Part shown: piece by piece, positions 1 to 8,999 of the stretch
Layout of the letters: every line of letters starts with the position of its first letter
Position numbering within the stretch: the first letter of the stretch is position 1
Assembly: GCF_002837275.1 (NCBI RefSeq)
Contig: NZ_NXIF01000033.1
Span: forward strand, 1 to 64,000
Direction: 5' to 3'
Length of the DNA stretch: 64,000 nt
DNA from: Malaciobacter halophilus
Lineage (GTDB): Bacteria; Campylobacterota; Campylobacteria; Campylobacterales; Arcobacteraceae
Notes under the pieces: model-generated
Databases searched by the model: none
Seen by the model: only the letters and a program-made list of their open reading frames with translations
Told to the model about the DNA's origin: nothing
Translations under genes and position numbers: made by a program

Positions 1-766
1 CTGCTTCTACTGTTCCAGTGTTAAATGTAAAGTCATACTCTTTGTCTGAATCTGCTTCTCCACTTAATTTTACAGTGTGAACTAAATCAGTTCCTTCTGT
101 TTTTGTATCACTTGTTACACTTGATACTTCGATATCTGCAGAAGTATCAGTAGTATCACCTGCTTCATTTGTATTATTTCCATCTCTATCAGGAATATTT
201 GAATCTAATCCATCTAATTGAGTATCAAGTCTACTTCTTCCACCTAATATATTTACATCATCTGTTTCATTAAAGTTAATAGGTCTGAAAGTTGAAGTAT
301 CCCCTTCTGATCCACCAGCAGCTGCAGCCTCAAGCATACTTGTTAAAGAACCAAAATCATCTATTATAACTCCATTTGTTTCTTCAGGATTAGTAGATGA
401 TTGTGCTAATAAATCTTTTAATGACTTTATTACATCATCACCGTTAAAATTATCGTTTAATACAGTTTGGTTTAGTTCATCAAGTCCTTCTTCATCTTTA
501 ATAATTCCCAATACACTTTTATCTTGAATATTCTCTTCAAGTACTAAATCCACCATATTTTTAAATATGATTTTAACTTTTTGTGTTCCTAAATCCATAT
601 TTAAAACAATAGATTTCTCAGAATCTTGAAGATTCATAGTATATTGATGACCATCTAAATTATTAAAATAGTACTGTTGACCAGCTTTTGGAGTAATTAC
701 TAAATTATCAGTAACATCTAAACTTTTAACTTCACCATTTGCTTCTTTAACTATTAACTTTAACAT
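1..766 (-). CDS. Large type I-secreted adhesin, N-terminal fragment (runs off left edge)
   Basis: This is the first 255 codons of a larger gene that continues beyond base 1. The start at 766 (MLKLIVKEANGE) has a good AGGAG ribosome site just upstream. Residues 1-80 form a small beta-rich domain like the prefix or retention modules of Lap/Bap-type adhesins. A linker ends in MLEAAAAGG (residues 144-152), which resembles the di-alanine site where LapG cuts LapA. From about residue 160 the chain is Asp/Thr/Gly-rich, then enters a predicted beta-sandwich repeat (residues 205-255). There is no Sec signal, as expected for a type I substrate whose signal is C-terminal. It lies downstream of matching exporter genes on the same strand, so it is probably their substrate. 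The repeat number, RTX region and C-terminus are outside the window. Confidence 0.8.
   Translation of the reverse strand, partial: MLKLIVKEANGEVKSLDVTDNLVITPKAGQQYYFNNLDGHQYTMNLQDSEKSIVLNMDLGTQKVKIIFKNMVDLVLEENIQDKSVLGIIKDEEGLDELNQTVLNDNFNGDDVIKSLKDLLAQSSTNPEETNGVIIDDFGSLTSMLEAAAAGGSEGDTSTFRPINFNETDDVNILGGRSRLDTQLDGLDSNIPDRDGNNTNEAGDTTDTSADIEVSSVTSDTKTEGTDLVHTVKLSGEADSDKEYDFTFNTGTVEA
311..328 (-). other. Candidate LapG-type di-alanine cleavage site
   Basis: Codons 147-152 of the adhesin read AAAAGG, preceded by LE. Pseudomonas LapA is cut by the periplasmic protease LapG within a TAAG motif in a similar position near the N-terminus. The assignment rests on this short motif and the exporter context; no LapG or LapD gene is visible in the window. 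Confidence 0.4.
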
Positions 767-775
767 TGCAGACTC

Positions 776-794
776 CTATAGTTTTCTACTATAG
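776..794. repeat. Inverted repeat overlapping the adhesin ribosome site
   Basis: CTATAGT and ACTATAG form a perfect 7-bp inverted repeat with a 5-base spacer. On the minus-strand transcript it lies directly upstream of the adhesin start and takes in part of the AGGAG ribosome site (768-777 region). It could be an operator or a translation-controlling hairpin; the function is inferred only from position. Confidence 0.4.
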
Positions 795-853
795 TTATAA
801 TAGTAAAAAAAAGTCTCCTTATAGTCTCTTTTTTATAAAAATATGAAAATTAA

Positions 854-1663
854 TTATTTATTAATATTTTGAGGTGTTTGAATAGTAAAAAGTGCTCCAT
901 TCTCTTTATTTTCTACACTTAAAAGACCAGACATATGTTTTTCAATTATAAGCTTTGACATAAATAATCCTATGCCTGAGCCATCTTTTTTCTCTTTTGT
1001 ATAAAAAGGTTTAAAAACATCATCTATATTTCTTAGTTTTATTCCTCCTGCATTATCTTCAATCTTAATAATTGCAATGTCCTCTTTTTTATCAATAGTG
1101 ATTTTTATTAAAGGATTAGGTGTTTTTCTGAATATAAGCATCTCTTTTGCATTATTGATTATGTTTATTAAAACTTGAGAATATTCACTTTTTATACCAT
1201 AAACTTCTGGATTCTTTTTTACTATTATTTCAAGATTAATATTATTTTGTTTTAAACTCGTACTTAAAATGTTTATTGCTGAGTTTATTTGAGTTGATAA
1301 ATTAAACTTTATAGCCTGTTTATTTGAAGAGAAAAAATTTCTAAAATCATTTATTGTATTTGACATATAATTAGTAATATCATTTAATTTTTTTATAGAA
1401 TTCAAAATCTCTTCATTATCAACACTTTTATTACTTTTTAATTGTGCTTCAATAGGTATAAATAAAGAGTTTATTTCCATTAATGGTTGTCTCCATTGAT
1501 GAGCAATTGAAGATAACATCTCACCCATAGAAGCTAATTTACTTTGATGAAAAAGTATTTGTTCTTTTTGTCTATTTTTTTCAACTTCTTGTTGAACTTT
1601 TTTTTCTAATTGTTTATTTTGCTCTTCTAGTTGTATAAATTCATCTAAATTAGTTTGTCTCAT
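854..1663 (-). CDS. Soluble histidine kinase in the type I secretion locus
   Basis: A 269-residue kinase core with no signal peptide, membrane segment or recognisable sensor domain. Residues 10-40 are Glu/Gln/Lys-rich and probably coiled coil. The phosphoacceptor box is SIAHQWRQPL with His55. An N-box (INIINNAKEM), a G1 box (EDNAGGI) and a G2 box (GSGIGLFMSK) mark an intact HATPase domain. It sits between the WG lipoprotein gene (6-base gap) and the adhesin, so it is probably part of the operon. No response regulator is adjacent on this strand. The nearest candidate is the divergent regulator at 9000-9710, and that pairing is an inference. Soluble kinases of this type may instead sense through partner proteins. 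Confidence 0.85.
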   Translation of the reverse strand: MRQTNLDEFIQLEEQNKQLEKKVQQEVEKNRQKEQILFHQSKLASMGEMLSSIAHQWRQPLMEINSLFIPIEAQLKSNKSVDNEEILNSIKKLNDITNYMSNTINDFRNFFSSNKQAIKFNLSTQINSAINILSTSLKQNNINLEIIVKKNPEVYGIKSEYSQVLINIINNAKEMLIFRKTPNPLIKITIDKKEDIAIIKIEDNAGGIKLRNIDDVFKPFYTKEKKDGSGIGLFMSKLIIEKHMSGLLSVENKENGALFTIQTPQNINK

Positions 1664-1669
1664 AGGAAC

Positions 1670-2392
1670 CTACTTTAAGTCATCTTTATTTAAAAAATAG
1701 ATTTTCTCATTATCTACAACTTTTGCTTTATTATCTAAAAAATCATAAGCAAAATCATATTTTGCTTTTACTACTTCATTACAATTTTTATCTAAAAACC
1801 CCCATTTATTATCTTTCTTAAATCTTGCAAAATCACTTGAAAAAGAGTAAACCTCATCATAAATAAATTTAGTTAAAAGATTCATACTTAAGTCAATACA
1901 AGCATATTTATCATTTGTCATAGACTGAACAAAACTAACTTTAGATAAAAAATCTCTTGCATCTTTAAAAATAGGTTTTTGTATCAAATTTAAATCTTTA
2001 TTAATATATCCAAATAACTCATTCTCTTGAACAACTGCAACATTATTATAAAATTTAGAAATATTTTTAAAAATTGGTCTAAAAATAAATTTCTTATTAT
2101 TTGCAACAACTCCATATAAATTATTATACTCATAAACTAAATACTCTTTTGGAGTATTGTTATGAATCCAATGTAAATTAAAATAGTTTTTATGTTCAAT
2201 TTTTTTATTATCTGCTTTTAAACTATCAATAAAATATAACTCTTGAAAAATAGGCTTAATTATAAACTCTTGGTTATTTACACTATACAAACCATATTTG
2301 TAATTTTTATTAGTAACAAGCAAACTATCTTTAAAAGAACAAGCATTAAAAAATAGGACAACAAAAACTACAATAGAAATATTTTTAATCAT
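1670..2392 (-). CDS. WG-repeat lipoprotein
   Basis: A 240-residue protein with a lipoprotein signal (VVLFFNAC, Cys18). The body holds several WG-type beta repeats, seen as recurring units such as KYGLYS, LYGVVAN, LFGYINK and KWGFLDK, each followed by a 'xxPIF/KY(D/K)' segment. WG repeats are usually binding or scaffolding modules without enzymatic function. The gene lies 9 bases after the ankyrin/OmpA lipoprotein gene and just before the soluble kinase, inside the type I secretion locus. It may act as an envelope accessory to adhesin display, but nothing in the sequence shows the partner. Confidence 0.75.
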   Translation of the reverse strand: MIKNISIVVFVVLFFNACSFKDSLLVTNKNYKYGLYSVNNQEFIIKPIFQELYFIDSLKADNKKIEHKNYFNLHWIHNNTPKEYLVYEYNNLYGVVANNKKFIFRPIFKNISKFYNNVAVVQENELFGYINKDLNLIQKPIFKDARDFLSKVSFVQSMTNDKYACIDLSMNLLTKFIYDEVYSFSSDFARFKKDNKWGFLDKNCNEVVKAKYDFAYDFLDNKAKVVDNEKIYFLNKDDLK

Positions 2393-2401
2393 ACTTTATC
2401 C

Positions 2402-3751
2402 TTACTTATTTGGTACAGTTTGTATTTTAAACTCTACTCTTCTTGATAACTCATAGTTTTCTGAACCATCACTATTTTTAATCGTTTCTAAAGAGGATTT
2501 ACCTTCTGGGAAAAAGTTTTTTTCAATCCAAATAATTTTATCTTTGATTCTTTTATCATCAATACCTTTTATAAAACTATATACATTTTGTGCTCTTTTT
2601 TTAGATAACTCCAAATTTTTTTGAAACTTCTCTTCTTCTGTTTTTGCACTTCTATAAATAGATGAAGTATGTCCTTGAACTAAGACATTTACTATTTGAT
2701 TTTTATACTGATATAAAAGTTCTATATATCTTGGGGCAAAAGAGTTCAAAATATCTTTATATTTATCACTTATTTCTAAACTTCCATTTGAAAACATAGT
2801 AGTAGGATTTAAAAATCTAAAAGTTAAAGTATCCTTTTGTAACTTTGCATTCCAATTTTCAAAATCTTTATTAAACTCATCATTTAATGCTTTGTATAAT
2901 GAATTTAATACATGAATTGAAACTGTTTGTCTCTTTTTATCTATGAAATTTTGTTTTTTTGCATCAACACTTAATAAATAATCTTTGTTTTCTAAACTAT
3001 TTTCTACTTGCGCACACCATCTATTATTATTTATGCTTCCTTTATACTCAACTTTGTCAACTCTTAAAACTATACTTTCAATATCTTTTTCAAGTACTTT
3101 TCCACATATTTTAGGTGTATTATCGTTGATTGTTGTATAACTATCAAGTGTAATTAATTCTTTTTTTATCTCTTTTTTTTGTTTTTTTTCATATGTTCTA
3201 TTTAAACTTTCATCTAACAACATAGATTCATCATTTTCTTTACAAAAAGAGTTTAAATTATTAGATTCAAGCATCTTTATAAGTAATTGATTTTTTGCTT
3301 TTAATGCATACTGAAGTGGTGAAACTCCATATTTATCTACAACATCTTTGTTTGCATTATTACAAAGTAAAAGCTTTGCCATTTTTGAATATCTATTTCT
3401 AAAAGCATCCAACAATGGAGTATCTTTAAATTTATCTACACTATTTACAATTGCACCATTGTTTATTAAAATCTCAGCAATTTGTAAATGATTAAATCGT
3501 GCTGCTAAATGTAAAGGTGTATAACCAAATCTATCTTTTTTATTTAGTAAAGATTTATTTTGTTTTAACAAATAGCTTAATAAATCAATATCATTGATTC
3601 TTGCTGCATCATGTAAACTCATCTCATCTAAAATAGCCTCTTCATCTACCTTTGCTAAATTATTTTCTAATTTTAGTTGCTTTTTGCTCTCAATAAAAGC
3701 ACATCCATTAAAAAATAAAAAGCTTAGTATTACTACTAAATATAGCCTCAT
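2402..3751 (-). CDS. Lipoprotein with ankyrin repeats and C-terminal OmpA-like domain
   Basis: A 449-residue protein with a lipobox (FLFFNGC, Cys17). Residues about 45-160 contain three to four ankyrin repeats (for example DRFGYTPLHLAARFNHLQIA and a following GVSPLQYALKAKNQ). A middle region of about 200-290 looks like a small beta domain. Residues about 325-449 are OmpA-like, with VLVQGHTSS, NLELSKKRAQNVYSF and a terminal SRRVEFKIQ. OmpA-like domains bind peptidoglycan, so this is probably an outer-membrane lipoprotein tethered to the wall. The start is 3 bases after the HlyD gene stop, which indicates one operon. The ankyrin-OmpA combination next to a type I exporter is unusual. Confidence 0.85.
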   Translation of the reverse strand: MRLYLVVILSFLFFNGCAFIESKKQLKLENNLAKVDEEAILDEMSLHDAARINDIDLLSYLLKQNKSLLNKKDRFGYTPLHLAARFNHLQIAEILINNGAIVNSVDKFKDTPLLDAFRNRYSKMAKLLLCNNANKDVVDKYGVSPLQYALKAKNQLLIKMLESNNLNSFCKENDESMLLDESLNRTYEKKQKKEIKKELITLDSYTTINDNTPKICGKVLEKDIESIVLRVDKVEYKGSINNNRWCAQVENSLENKDYLLSVDAKKQNFIDKKRQTVSIHVLNSLYKALNDEFNKDFENWNAKLQKDTLTFRFLNPTTMFSNGSLEISDKYKDILNSFAPRYIELLYQYKNQIVNVLVQGHTSSIYRSAKTEEEKFQKNLELSKKRAQNVYSFIKGIDDKRIKDKIIWIEKNFFPEGKSSLETIKNSDGSENYELSRRVEFKIQTVPNK

Positions 3752-3754
3752 AAA

Positions 3755-5242
3755 TTACCTCTCTGTTAATGCATTTTGTTTAACTTTCAATATTGGTTTT
3801 AAAATAAAATCTAAAATACTTTTTTTACCTGTTACAATATCTACACTTGCAACCATACCTGGAATAATAGGAAGTTTCTCTCCATTTCTTTCAAGAAAGT
3901 TCTTATTTGTTTTCACAACTACTCTATAATAACTTTTTTCTTCTTTTGATTCTTTATCAACAATACTATCTGCAGAAATATCAACAATCTTTCCATCTAA
4001 CCCACCATATATTGAAAAATCGTATGCAGTAATCTTTACAATAACTTTTTGACTTGGACTAATAAAAGCAATATCTTTAGGGTCAATTTTTGCCTCTACA
4101 AGTAAAGCATTACTGTCTGGTACAATCTCTACTAAATCCATACCTGATTGAACTACTCCGCCAATTGTATTTAAATATATCTGTTTTACAACACCATGTA
4201 CTGGAGATTTTAATACTGTTTTTGCAACCTTATCCTTATCAGATACAAGCTTTTCTTTAAACTTATTTAATTCTCCTAATGTTTTTTGTAATAAATCAGA
4301 AGCTTCACTTTTAAACCCATTTACTTTCTCATCAATTTTAAACTCTACTTCTTTAATAGCACTTTTTGACCTTGGAACAGATAATAGTGCAGCTTCTAAA
4401 TCTCCACCTACTTTATTGTACTCTTTTTCTATATCAAGTACATCATAACTAGACTTTGCTCCTCTTTGAGCCAATCTTTGAATAGTTCTTCTTTGCTCTT
4501 TAATAATTCTAAAACTTTTTCTTAAATTCTTAATAGTATACTCTATCTCTTTTAATTCTTGTTTTTTTTGTTCCAATTGATTTTTTAAGACCTTTACAGA
4601 AGAGATAAGTTCTCTTACTCTACTTTTTAATAACTGCCTTTCTGATTTAGCATATTCAGGTGCTTGTTCTAAAACTTCATTTGGAAATTTTAATTTTGGA
4701 ACTTTTTTATCTAAATCAATATTTGCTTCTGCTTCAAGTCTAACTCTTACAGCAAGTAGATTTAAATATGCTTGTTTATTCTCTTCAAAAGATGCTTGAA
4801 ATCTTGTAGTATCTATTTTTAATAAAGGATCACCTTTTTTTACAATTTGCCCTTCTTTTATTAATATCTCTGAAATTACTCCACCATCAAAAGATTGTAC
4901 TTGTTGAATTTTGTCAGAAGGAATAACCTTACCATTTCCTCTTGCTAATTCATCAACTTGAGCTAATGCTGCCCATAAAATAAATGAAGTAAAAACTACA
5001 GTTATAACAATAAATACTATTTTTGAAAGGTTAGAAGGCTCTTCATTTGCATAACTATAACTTGTATATACAAAATCCATATCCTCATTTGTAGAATCCT
5101 CTAATCCAAACAACTGTTTAATTCTATTTTTTAAACTTATTTGTTTTTTTTCTTCTTTAAAGCTATGCTTTTTTGATTCTGGTATAGAGCTATTTTGCCC
5201 TTCATTTATAATCTTATGAATCTCTTCTTCTGTATTTTTCAT
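3755..5242 (-). CDS. HlyD-type periplasmic adaptor of the type I secretion system
   Basis: A 495-residue membrane fusion protein. A cytoplasmic N-tail of about 75 residues precedes one membrane segment (IVFIVITVVFTSFILWAALA). Next comes a lipoyl-like half motif (VQSFDGGVISEILIKEGQIV), a long coiled-coil hairpin (about residues 150-320), the second lipoyl half (VLKSPVHGVVKQIYLNTIGG) and a C-terminal beta barrel. This order is typical of HlyD/LapC adaptors, and the length fits. It bridges the ABC exporter and the TolC-like channel. Its start lies 2 bases after the ABC gene stop, so translation is probably coupled. Confidence 0.95.
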   Translation of the reverse strand: MKNTEEEIHKIINEGQNSSIPESKKHSFKEEKKQISLKNRIKQLFGLEDSTNEDMDFVYTSYSYANEEPSNLSKIVFIVITVVFTSFILWAALAQVDELARGNGKVIPSDKIQQVQSFDGGVISEILIKEGQIVKKGDPLLKIDTTRFQASFEENKQAYLNLLAVRVRLEAEANIDLDKKVPKLKFPNEVLEQAPEYAKSERQLLKSRVRELISSVKVLKNQLEQKKQELKEIEYTIKNLRKSFRIIKEQRRTIQRLAQRGAKSSYDVLDIEKEYNKVGGDLEAALLSVPRSKSAIKEVEFKIDEKVNGFKSEASDLLQKTLGELNKFKEKLVSDKDKVAKTVLKSPVHGVVKQIYLNTIGGVVQSGMDLVEIVPDSNALLVEAKIDPKDIAFISPSQKVIVKITAYDFSIYGGLDGKIVDISADSIVDKESKEEKSYYRVVVKTNKNFLERNGEKLPIIPGMVASVDIVTGKKSILDFILKPILKVKQNALTER

Positions 5243-5244
5243 AA

Positions 5245-7401
5245 CTACTTACCTAACTTATTAAATACTTCTTCTTTTGGACCATCAAGTATTATTTTAC
5301 CATCTTCAACTATTATTACTCTATTTACTAGTTGTAATAACGATGTTTTATGAGTAACAACAATTAATGTTTTATCTTCAACTATATGTTTAACTCTTTC
5401 AATAAACATCTTCTCAGTTTGCCTATCCATAGAGTTTGTAGGTTCATCAAGCATTAAGACATTTGGATTTGAAATAAGTGCTCTTGCAAGGGTAACTGCT
5501 TGTCTTTCTCCACCACTTAAACCCTCTCCTCTTTCACCTACAATCAAATCATAACCAGCTTCATGTTTTCCTAAAAACTCATTTAGTCCTGCAATTTTTG
5601 ATGCTCTTAATAACTCTTCATCAGAAACATACTGTTCACCAATAGTTATATTATCTTTAATCGTTCCCATAAATAAAAAAGGTTCTTGAGGAACAGAACC
5701 AATTGCTTGCCTTAAATCAACTGGATCAATTTGTCTAATATCTACATTGTCAATCAATACTGAACCTTTAGTTGGCTCATAAAGGTTCATAATAAGTTTT
5801 AATAATGTAGATTTCCCTGAACCAATTTTTCCTAAAATTGCTACTTTTTCTCCTTGTTTTATCTTAAGGTTAATATCTTTTAATGTTTGGTGATTTTGTT
5901 CTTTATATGCAAACTGAACACTTTTAAATTCAATATCACCAAATAAGTTTGGCCTACTAATATAAGTTTTATTCTCTTTTTCAACTGGCATTTTCATAAC
6001 TTCATCAAGATTTTCTAAAGAAAGCATTGTTTTATCATACTTAATTATCATACCTACAAGTTGTGAAACAGGAGCAATTACTCTACCATTTAAAATCATA
6101 GCTGCAATAATTGCACCCATTGTCATCTCACCTTCACTTGCTAAATAAACACCAGCTGCAACAATTAAGATATTAGAAAATTGAGAAATAAATGCAGTAA
6201 AAAAAGTAATTGTTTGTGATAAAAATTGCCCTTTATCACTATAATGAATAGTTTTGTTTACAGCTTGGTCCCAATATGTTCTCATTCTATTTTGAGCTCG
6301 AATACTTTTAATAATCTCTAAGCCTGTAACTGTCTCAATTAAAGTAGTATGTTTAATTTGTTCCTCTTTTACAGATTTTTCAATTATATTTTTTAGCGGT
6401 CTTTGCATATACCAAGATGTTAATATTGAGATTAGTACTGTTGCAATTGTTATATAACCTAAAGGTCCACCAATATAAAAAATTACTATTATAAAAATAA
6501 TCACAAAAGGGAAATCAACAACAGCAGCAATAGTTGCACTTGTAAAAAACTCTCTAACACTCTCAAAAGATTGTAATCTACTTACAAATTGACCTGTTGA
6601 AGCTGGTTTTGAATCAATTTTAATATTTAATAATTGATTAAAAATTCTATTAGAAACCACCGTATCCGCTCTTTTACTTGCAACTCCTAAAAAGTAAGAC
6701 CTTAACATTTTTAAAATAAAATCAAATACCATTACCAATGAAATACCAATAAATAGTGCCCATAAAGTCTCTAAAGCATTATTGGGTAATACTCTATCAT
6801 AAACATTCATAGTAAATAGTGGTGTAGCTAAAATAAATAGATTAATAAATAGTGAAACAATTATTACTTGTTTATATATACCCCTGTTTCGTTTTAATGT
6901 TCCCCAAAACCAATCTTTTGGTTGCTCAATAATAACTTCATTTTCTACTCTATTATTAAATGCAAATTCGGGTTTTACAATTATTAAACTACCAGTATAT
7001 TCAGATTGTAACTTCTGCATACTCATAGTAGTCACACCTTTACTAAGACCTGGTAAAATAACTTGTGCTTCACCTTTTTGCATATCATAATCAAGTAAAA
7101 CGCATGACCTATCTTTTTCAAGTAATAAAACAGAAGGTAATGCAAGCTTTGTAATATTTGCAATATCTCTTTTTACTACTTTTGTTGTAAGTCCTATTCT
7201 ATTTGCAGCTTGTAAAAACATATCTACATTCATAGAAGATTTATGAATAGGTAACCCAAAAGTTAAAGACTGTGCAGAAGTCTCCCTTTTGTGATACTTA
7301 GATAGAAAAATCAAACACTCTAATAGACTATCAACTTCTCTTCTATCTTTTAAGTTTTTTAAGCTTTGTTCCTCTTCAACATTGCTATCTTGTGTATTCA
7401 C
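5245..7401 (-). CDS. Type I secretion ABC exporter (LapB-like) with degenerate C39-like domain
   Basis: Residues 1-150 form a C39 peptidase-like domain. Where active C39 enzymes have their His motif, this one reads RSCVLL, so it is probably a non-cleaving substrate-docking domain, as in LapB and HlyB. Six membrane segments follow (about 180-440). The nucleotide-binding domain has Walker A GKIGSGKST, signature LSGGERQ, Walker B VLMLDEP and an H-loop VVTHK. I place the start at a GTG (7401), 9 bases after an AAAAGG ribosome site. A TTG at 7410 is also open but directly abuts that site. The exporter probably secretes the adhesin encoded at the left edge. Confidence 0.93.
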   Translation of the reverse strand: MNTQDSNVEEEQSLKNLKDRREVDSLLECLIFLSKYHKRETSAQSLTFGLPIHKSSMNVDMFLQAANRIGLTTKVVKRDIANITKLALPSVLLLEKDRSCVLLDYDMQKGEAQVILPGLSKGVTTMSMQKLQSEYTGSLIIVKPEFAFNNRVENEVIIEQPKDWFWGTLKRNRGIYKQVIIVSLFINLFILATPLFTMNVYDRVLPNNALETLWALFIGISLVMVFDFILKMLRSYFLGVASKRADTVVSNRIFNQLLNIKIDSKPASTGQFVSRLQSFESVREFFTSATIAAVVDFPFVIIFIIVIFYIGGPLGYITIATVLISILTSWYMQRPLKNIIEKSVKEEQIKHTTLIETVTGLEIIKSIRAQNRMRTYWDQAVNKTIHYSDKGQFLSQTITFFTAFISQFSNILIVAAGVYLASEGEMTMGAIIAAMILNGRVIAPVSQLVGMIIKYDKTMLSLENLDEVMKMPVEKENKTYISRPNLFGDIEFKSVQFAYKEQNHQTLKDINLKIKQGEKVAILGKIGSGKSTLLKLIMNLYEPTKGSVLIDNVDIRQIDPVDLRQAIGSVPQEPFLFMGTIKDNITIGEQYVSDEELLRASKIAGLNEFLGKHEAGYDLIVGERGEGLSGGERQAVTLARALISNPNVLMLDEPTNSMDRQTEKMFIERVKHIVEDKTLIVVTHKTSLLQLVNRVIIVEDGKIILDGPKEEVFNKLGK

Positions 7402-7490
7402 AAAAGCCAACCTTTTTTAAATTTTAATAAAATCTATTATACAACTAAATATCTAAAGTTATTATTTTATGTGGCTATTCTGTCACAAGG

Positions 7491-8879
7491 CTACGATTCT
7501 AAAAGCTCTTTTAATTCATCAGAGAACTCTTCTTTCTTTCTATCTGGTGAAATTTCATAAACTTTTGCTTTTACTTTAGTACAGTCTTGGTCTTTTGATT
7601 TTAAGATAGTATCTCCTAAAATCGATAAATTATAAAGTAACTCATAATAGTTATCATATAAAGCATATTCCCTTTGGATTAAACTTTGAATTGATTGATA
7701 CAGTTCAGTTTGTGCATTTAAAATATCTACAAATGTTCTAGTACCTGCTTCAAACTCATTTTTATACACCTCTACAATATTTGCATTCGCATCAATATAT
7801 TTTTTAAGAGTTTCAACTCTTTTTTTATTATTTTGAAACTTCAAGTATTGATTTTTAACCTCTTCAACTATTTTATCAGTAATAACATCTAAACTCTTTT
7901 TTTGCTCTTGTAAAAAAACTCTTTCTTGTTTATCTTTTACTCTATTTACTCCACCATTATATAAATTCCAGTCAAAATTTAATCTTGCATATGTTTCATC
8001 TTCTCTACCATTTTCATCTAGCTCTAAATCATCATCAATGCTAGTTCTTAGTTCAAAAGATATTGTAGGTAAAAAAGAGGCATTATTTTGAGCGATTTTT
8101 TCTCTTTGAACTTTTATTTTCTCAATTTGCTCTTTTATTTGGTAGTTACTTAAAATAGCTTTTTTTATCACTTCTTCTAAACTTTTTGGAAGAATAGATT
8201 CATCTACAATTGGTCTACAAACTTTATCTTTTACCTCTAATCCCACATACTTTTTTAAAGCATTTACTTGGTCTTGTCTATTACTTTTCTCTTCATAAAA
8301 TTTATCAGTTGCAAAATGTAATTTAGAAGATACCTGATAAGTTTCTAAAACCTCTCCACTTATTTGCTCTTTCTCTTTTGCAATTGTTAAATTATCTTCA
8401 TTAGTTTTTATCATTCCTTGAGATAGCAGTATTAATTCATCATATTTTACTAATGTAGTATAAGCTTTTGCTGTTTCTAAAACTATATTTTCAATAGCAT
8501 TTAAACTTCTATATCTATTTGCTAAATCTTGATGTTTCATCTCACTTACTTCACTTGGAGTTAATCCACCATCATAAATAAGTTGTCTTAGAACAAGTGC
8601 TGCATTATATCCATCTTTTTTATTATCAGAATCAGGAGTATCATCATCATAATAATCTTTTACTCTTGATTTTTCTAAATAAGCATTAAAATCTAAAGTT
8701 GGTAAATACTTACTTTGCTTCTCATCAATATAGTATTTATAAGCTTCTTGATTTTTTCTCTCTGCTAATACATCAGGATTTGATGTAAGAGTTTTTTGTA
8801 CTCCTTGTTTTAAACTAAATCCATATGATGAACTTAAAAAAAGAAGTATTGAAATTGTTATTACTAATAATTTTTTCAT
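7491..8879 (-). CDS. TolC-family outer-membrane channel of the type I secretion system
   Basis: A 462-residue protein with a clear Sec signal (MKKLLVITISILLFLSSSYG). Two long coiled-coil/beta repeats are typical of the TolC/LapE family, including LVLRQLIYDGGLTPSE and a matching LNFDWNLYNGGVNRVKDKQE in the second half. It is the first gene of the minus-strand secretion operon. An 89-base gap separates it from the ABC exporter gene, so the two may be partly uncoupled. It completes the exporter-adaptor-channel trio. The divergent response regulator at 9000 shares its upstream region. Confidence 0.93.
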   Translation of the reverse strand: MKKLLVITISILLFLSSSYGFSLKQGVQKTLTSNPDVLAERKNQEAYKYYIDEKQSKYLPTLDFNAYLEKSRVKDYYDDDTPDSDNKKDGYNAALVLRQLIYDGGLTPSEVSEMKHQDLANRYRSLNAIENIVLETAKAYTTLVKYDELILLSQGMIKTNEDNLTIAKEKEQISGEVLETYQVSSKLHFATDKFYEEKSNRQDQVNALKKYVGLEVKDKVCRPIVDESILPKSLEEVIKKAILSNYQIKEQIEKIKVQREKIAQNNASFLPTISFELRTSIDDDLELDENGREDETYARLNFDWNLYNGGVNRVKDKQERVFLQEQKKSLDVITDKIVEEVKNQYLKFQNNKKRVETLKKYIDANANIVEVYKNEFEAGTRTFVDILNAQTELYQSIQSLIQREYALYDNYYELLYNLSILGDTILKSKDQDCTKVKAKVYEISPDRKKEEFSDELKELLES

Positions 8880-8999
8880 GTTTTGTCCTTATGTTATCAA
8901 ATAACCTATAAAATTATTTCGTATTTTGTATTTAAACTAACTTAAACTTATATATTATATAATTTATGAAATTATTCTAAATACTGTAAAAGGCTACTT

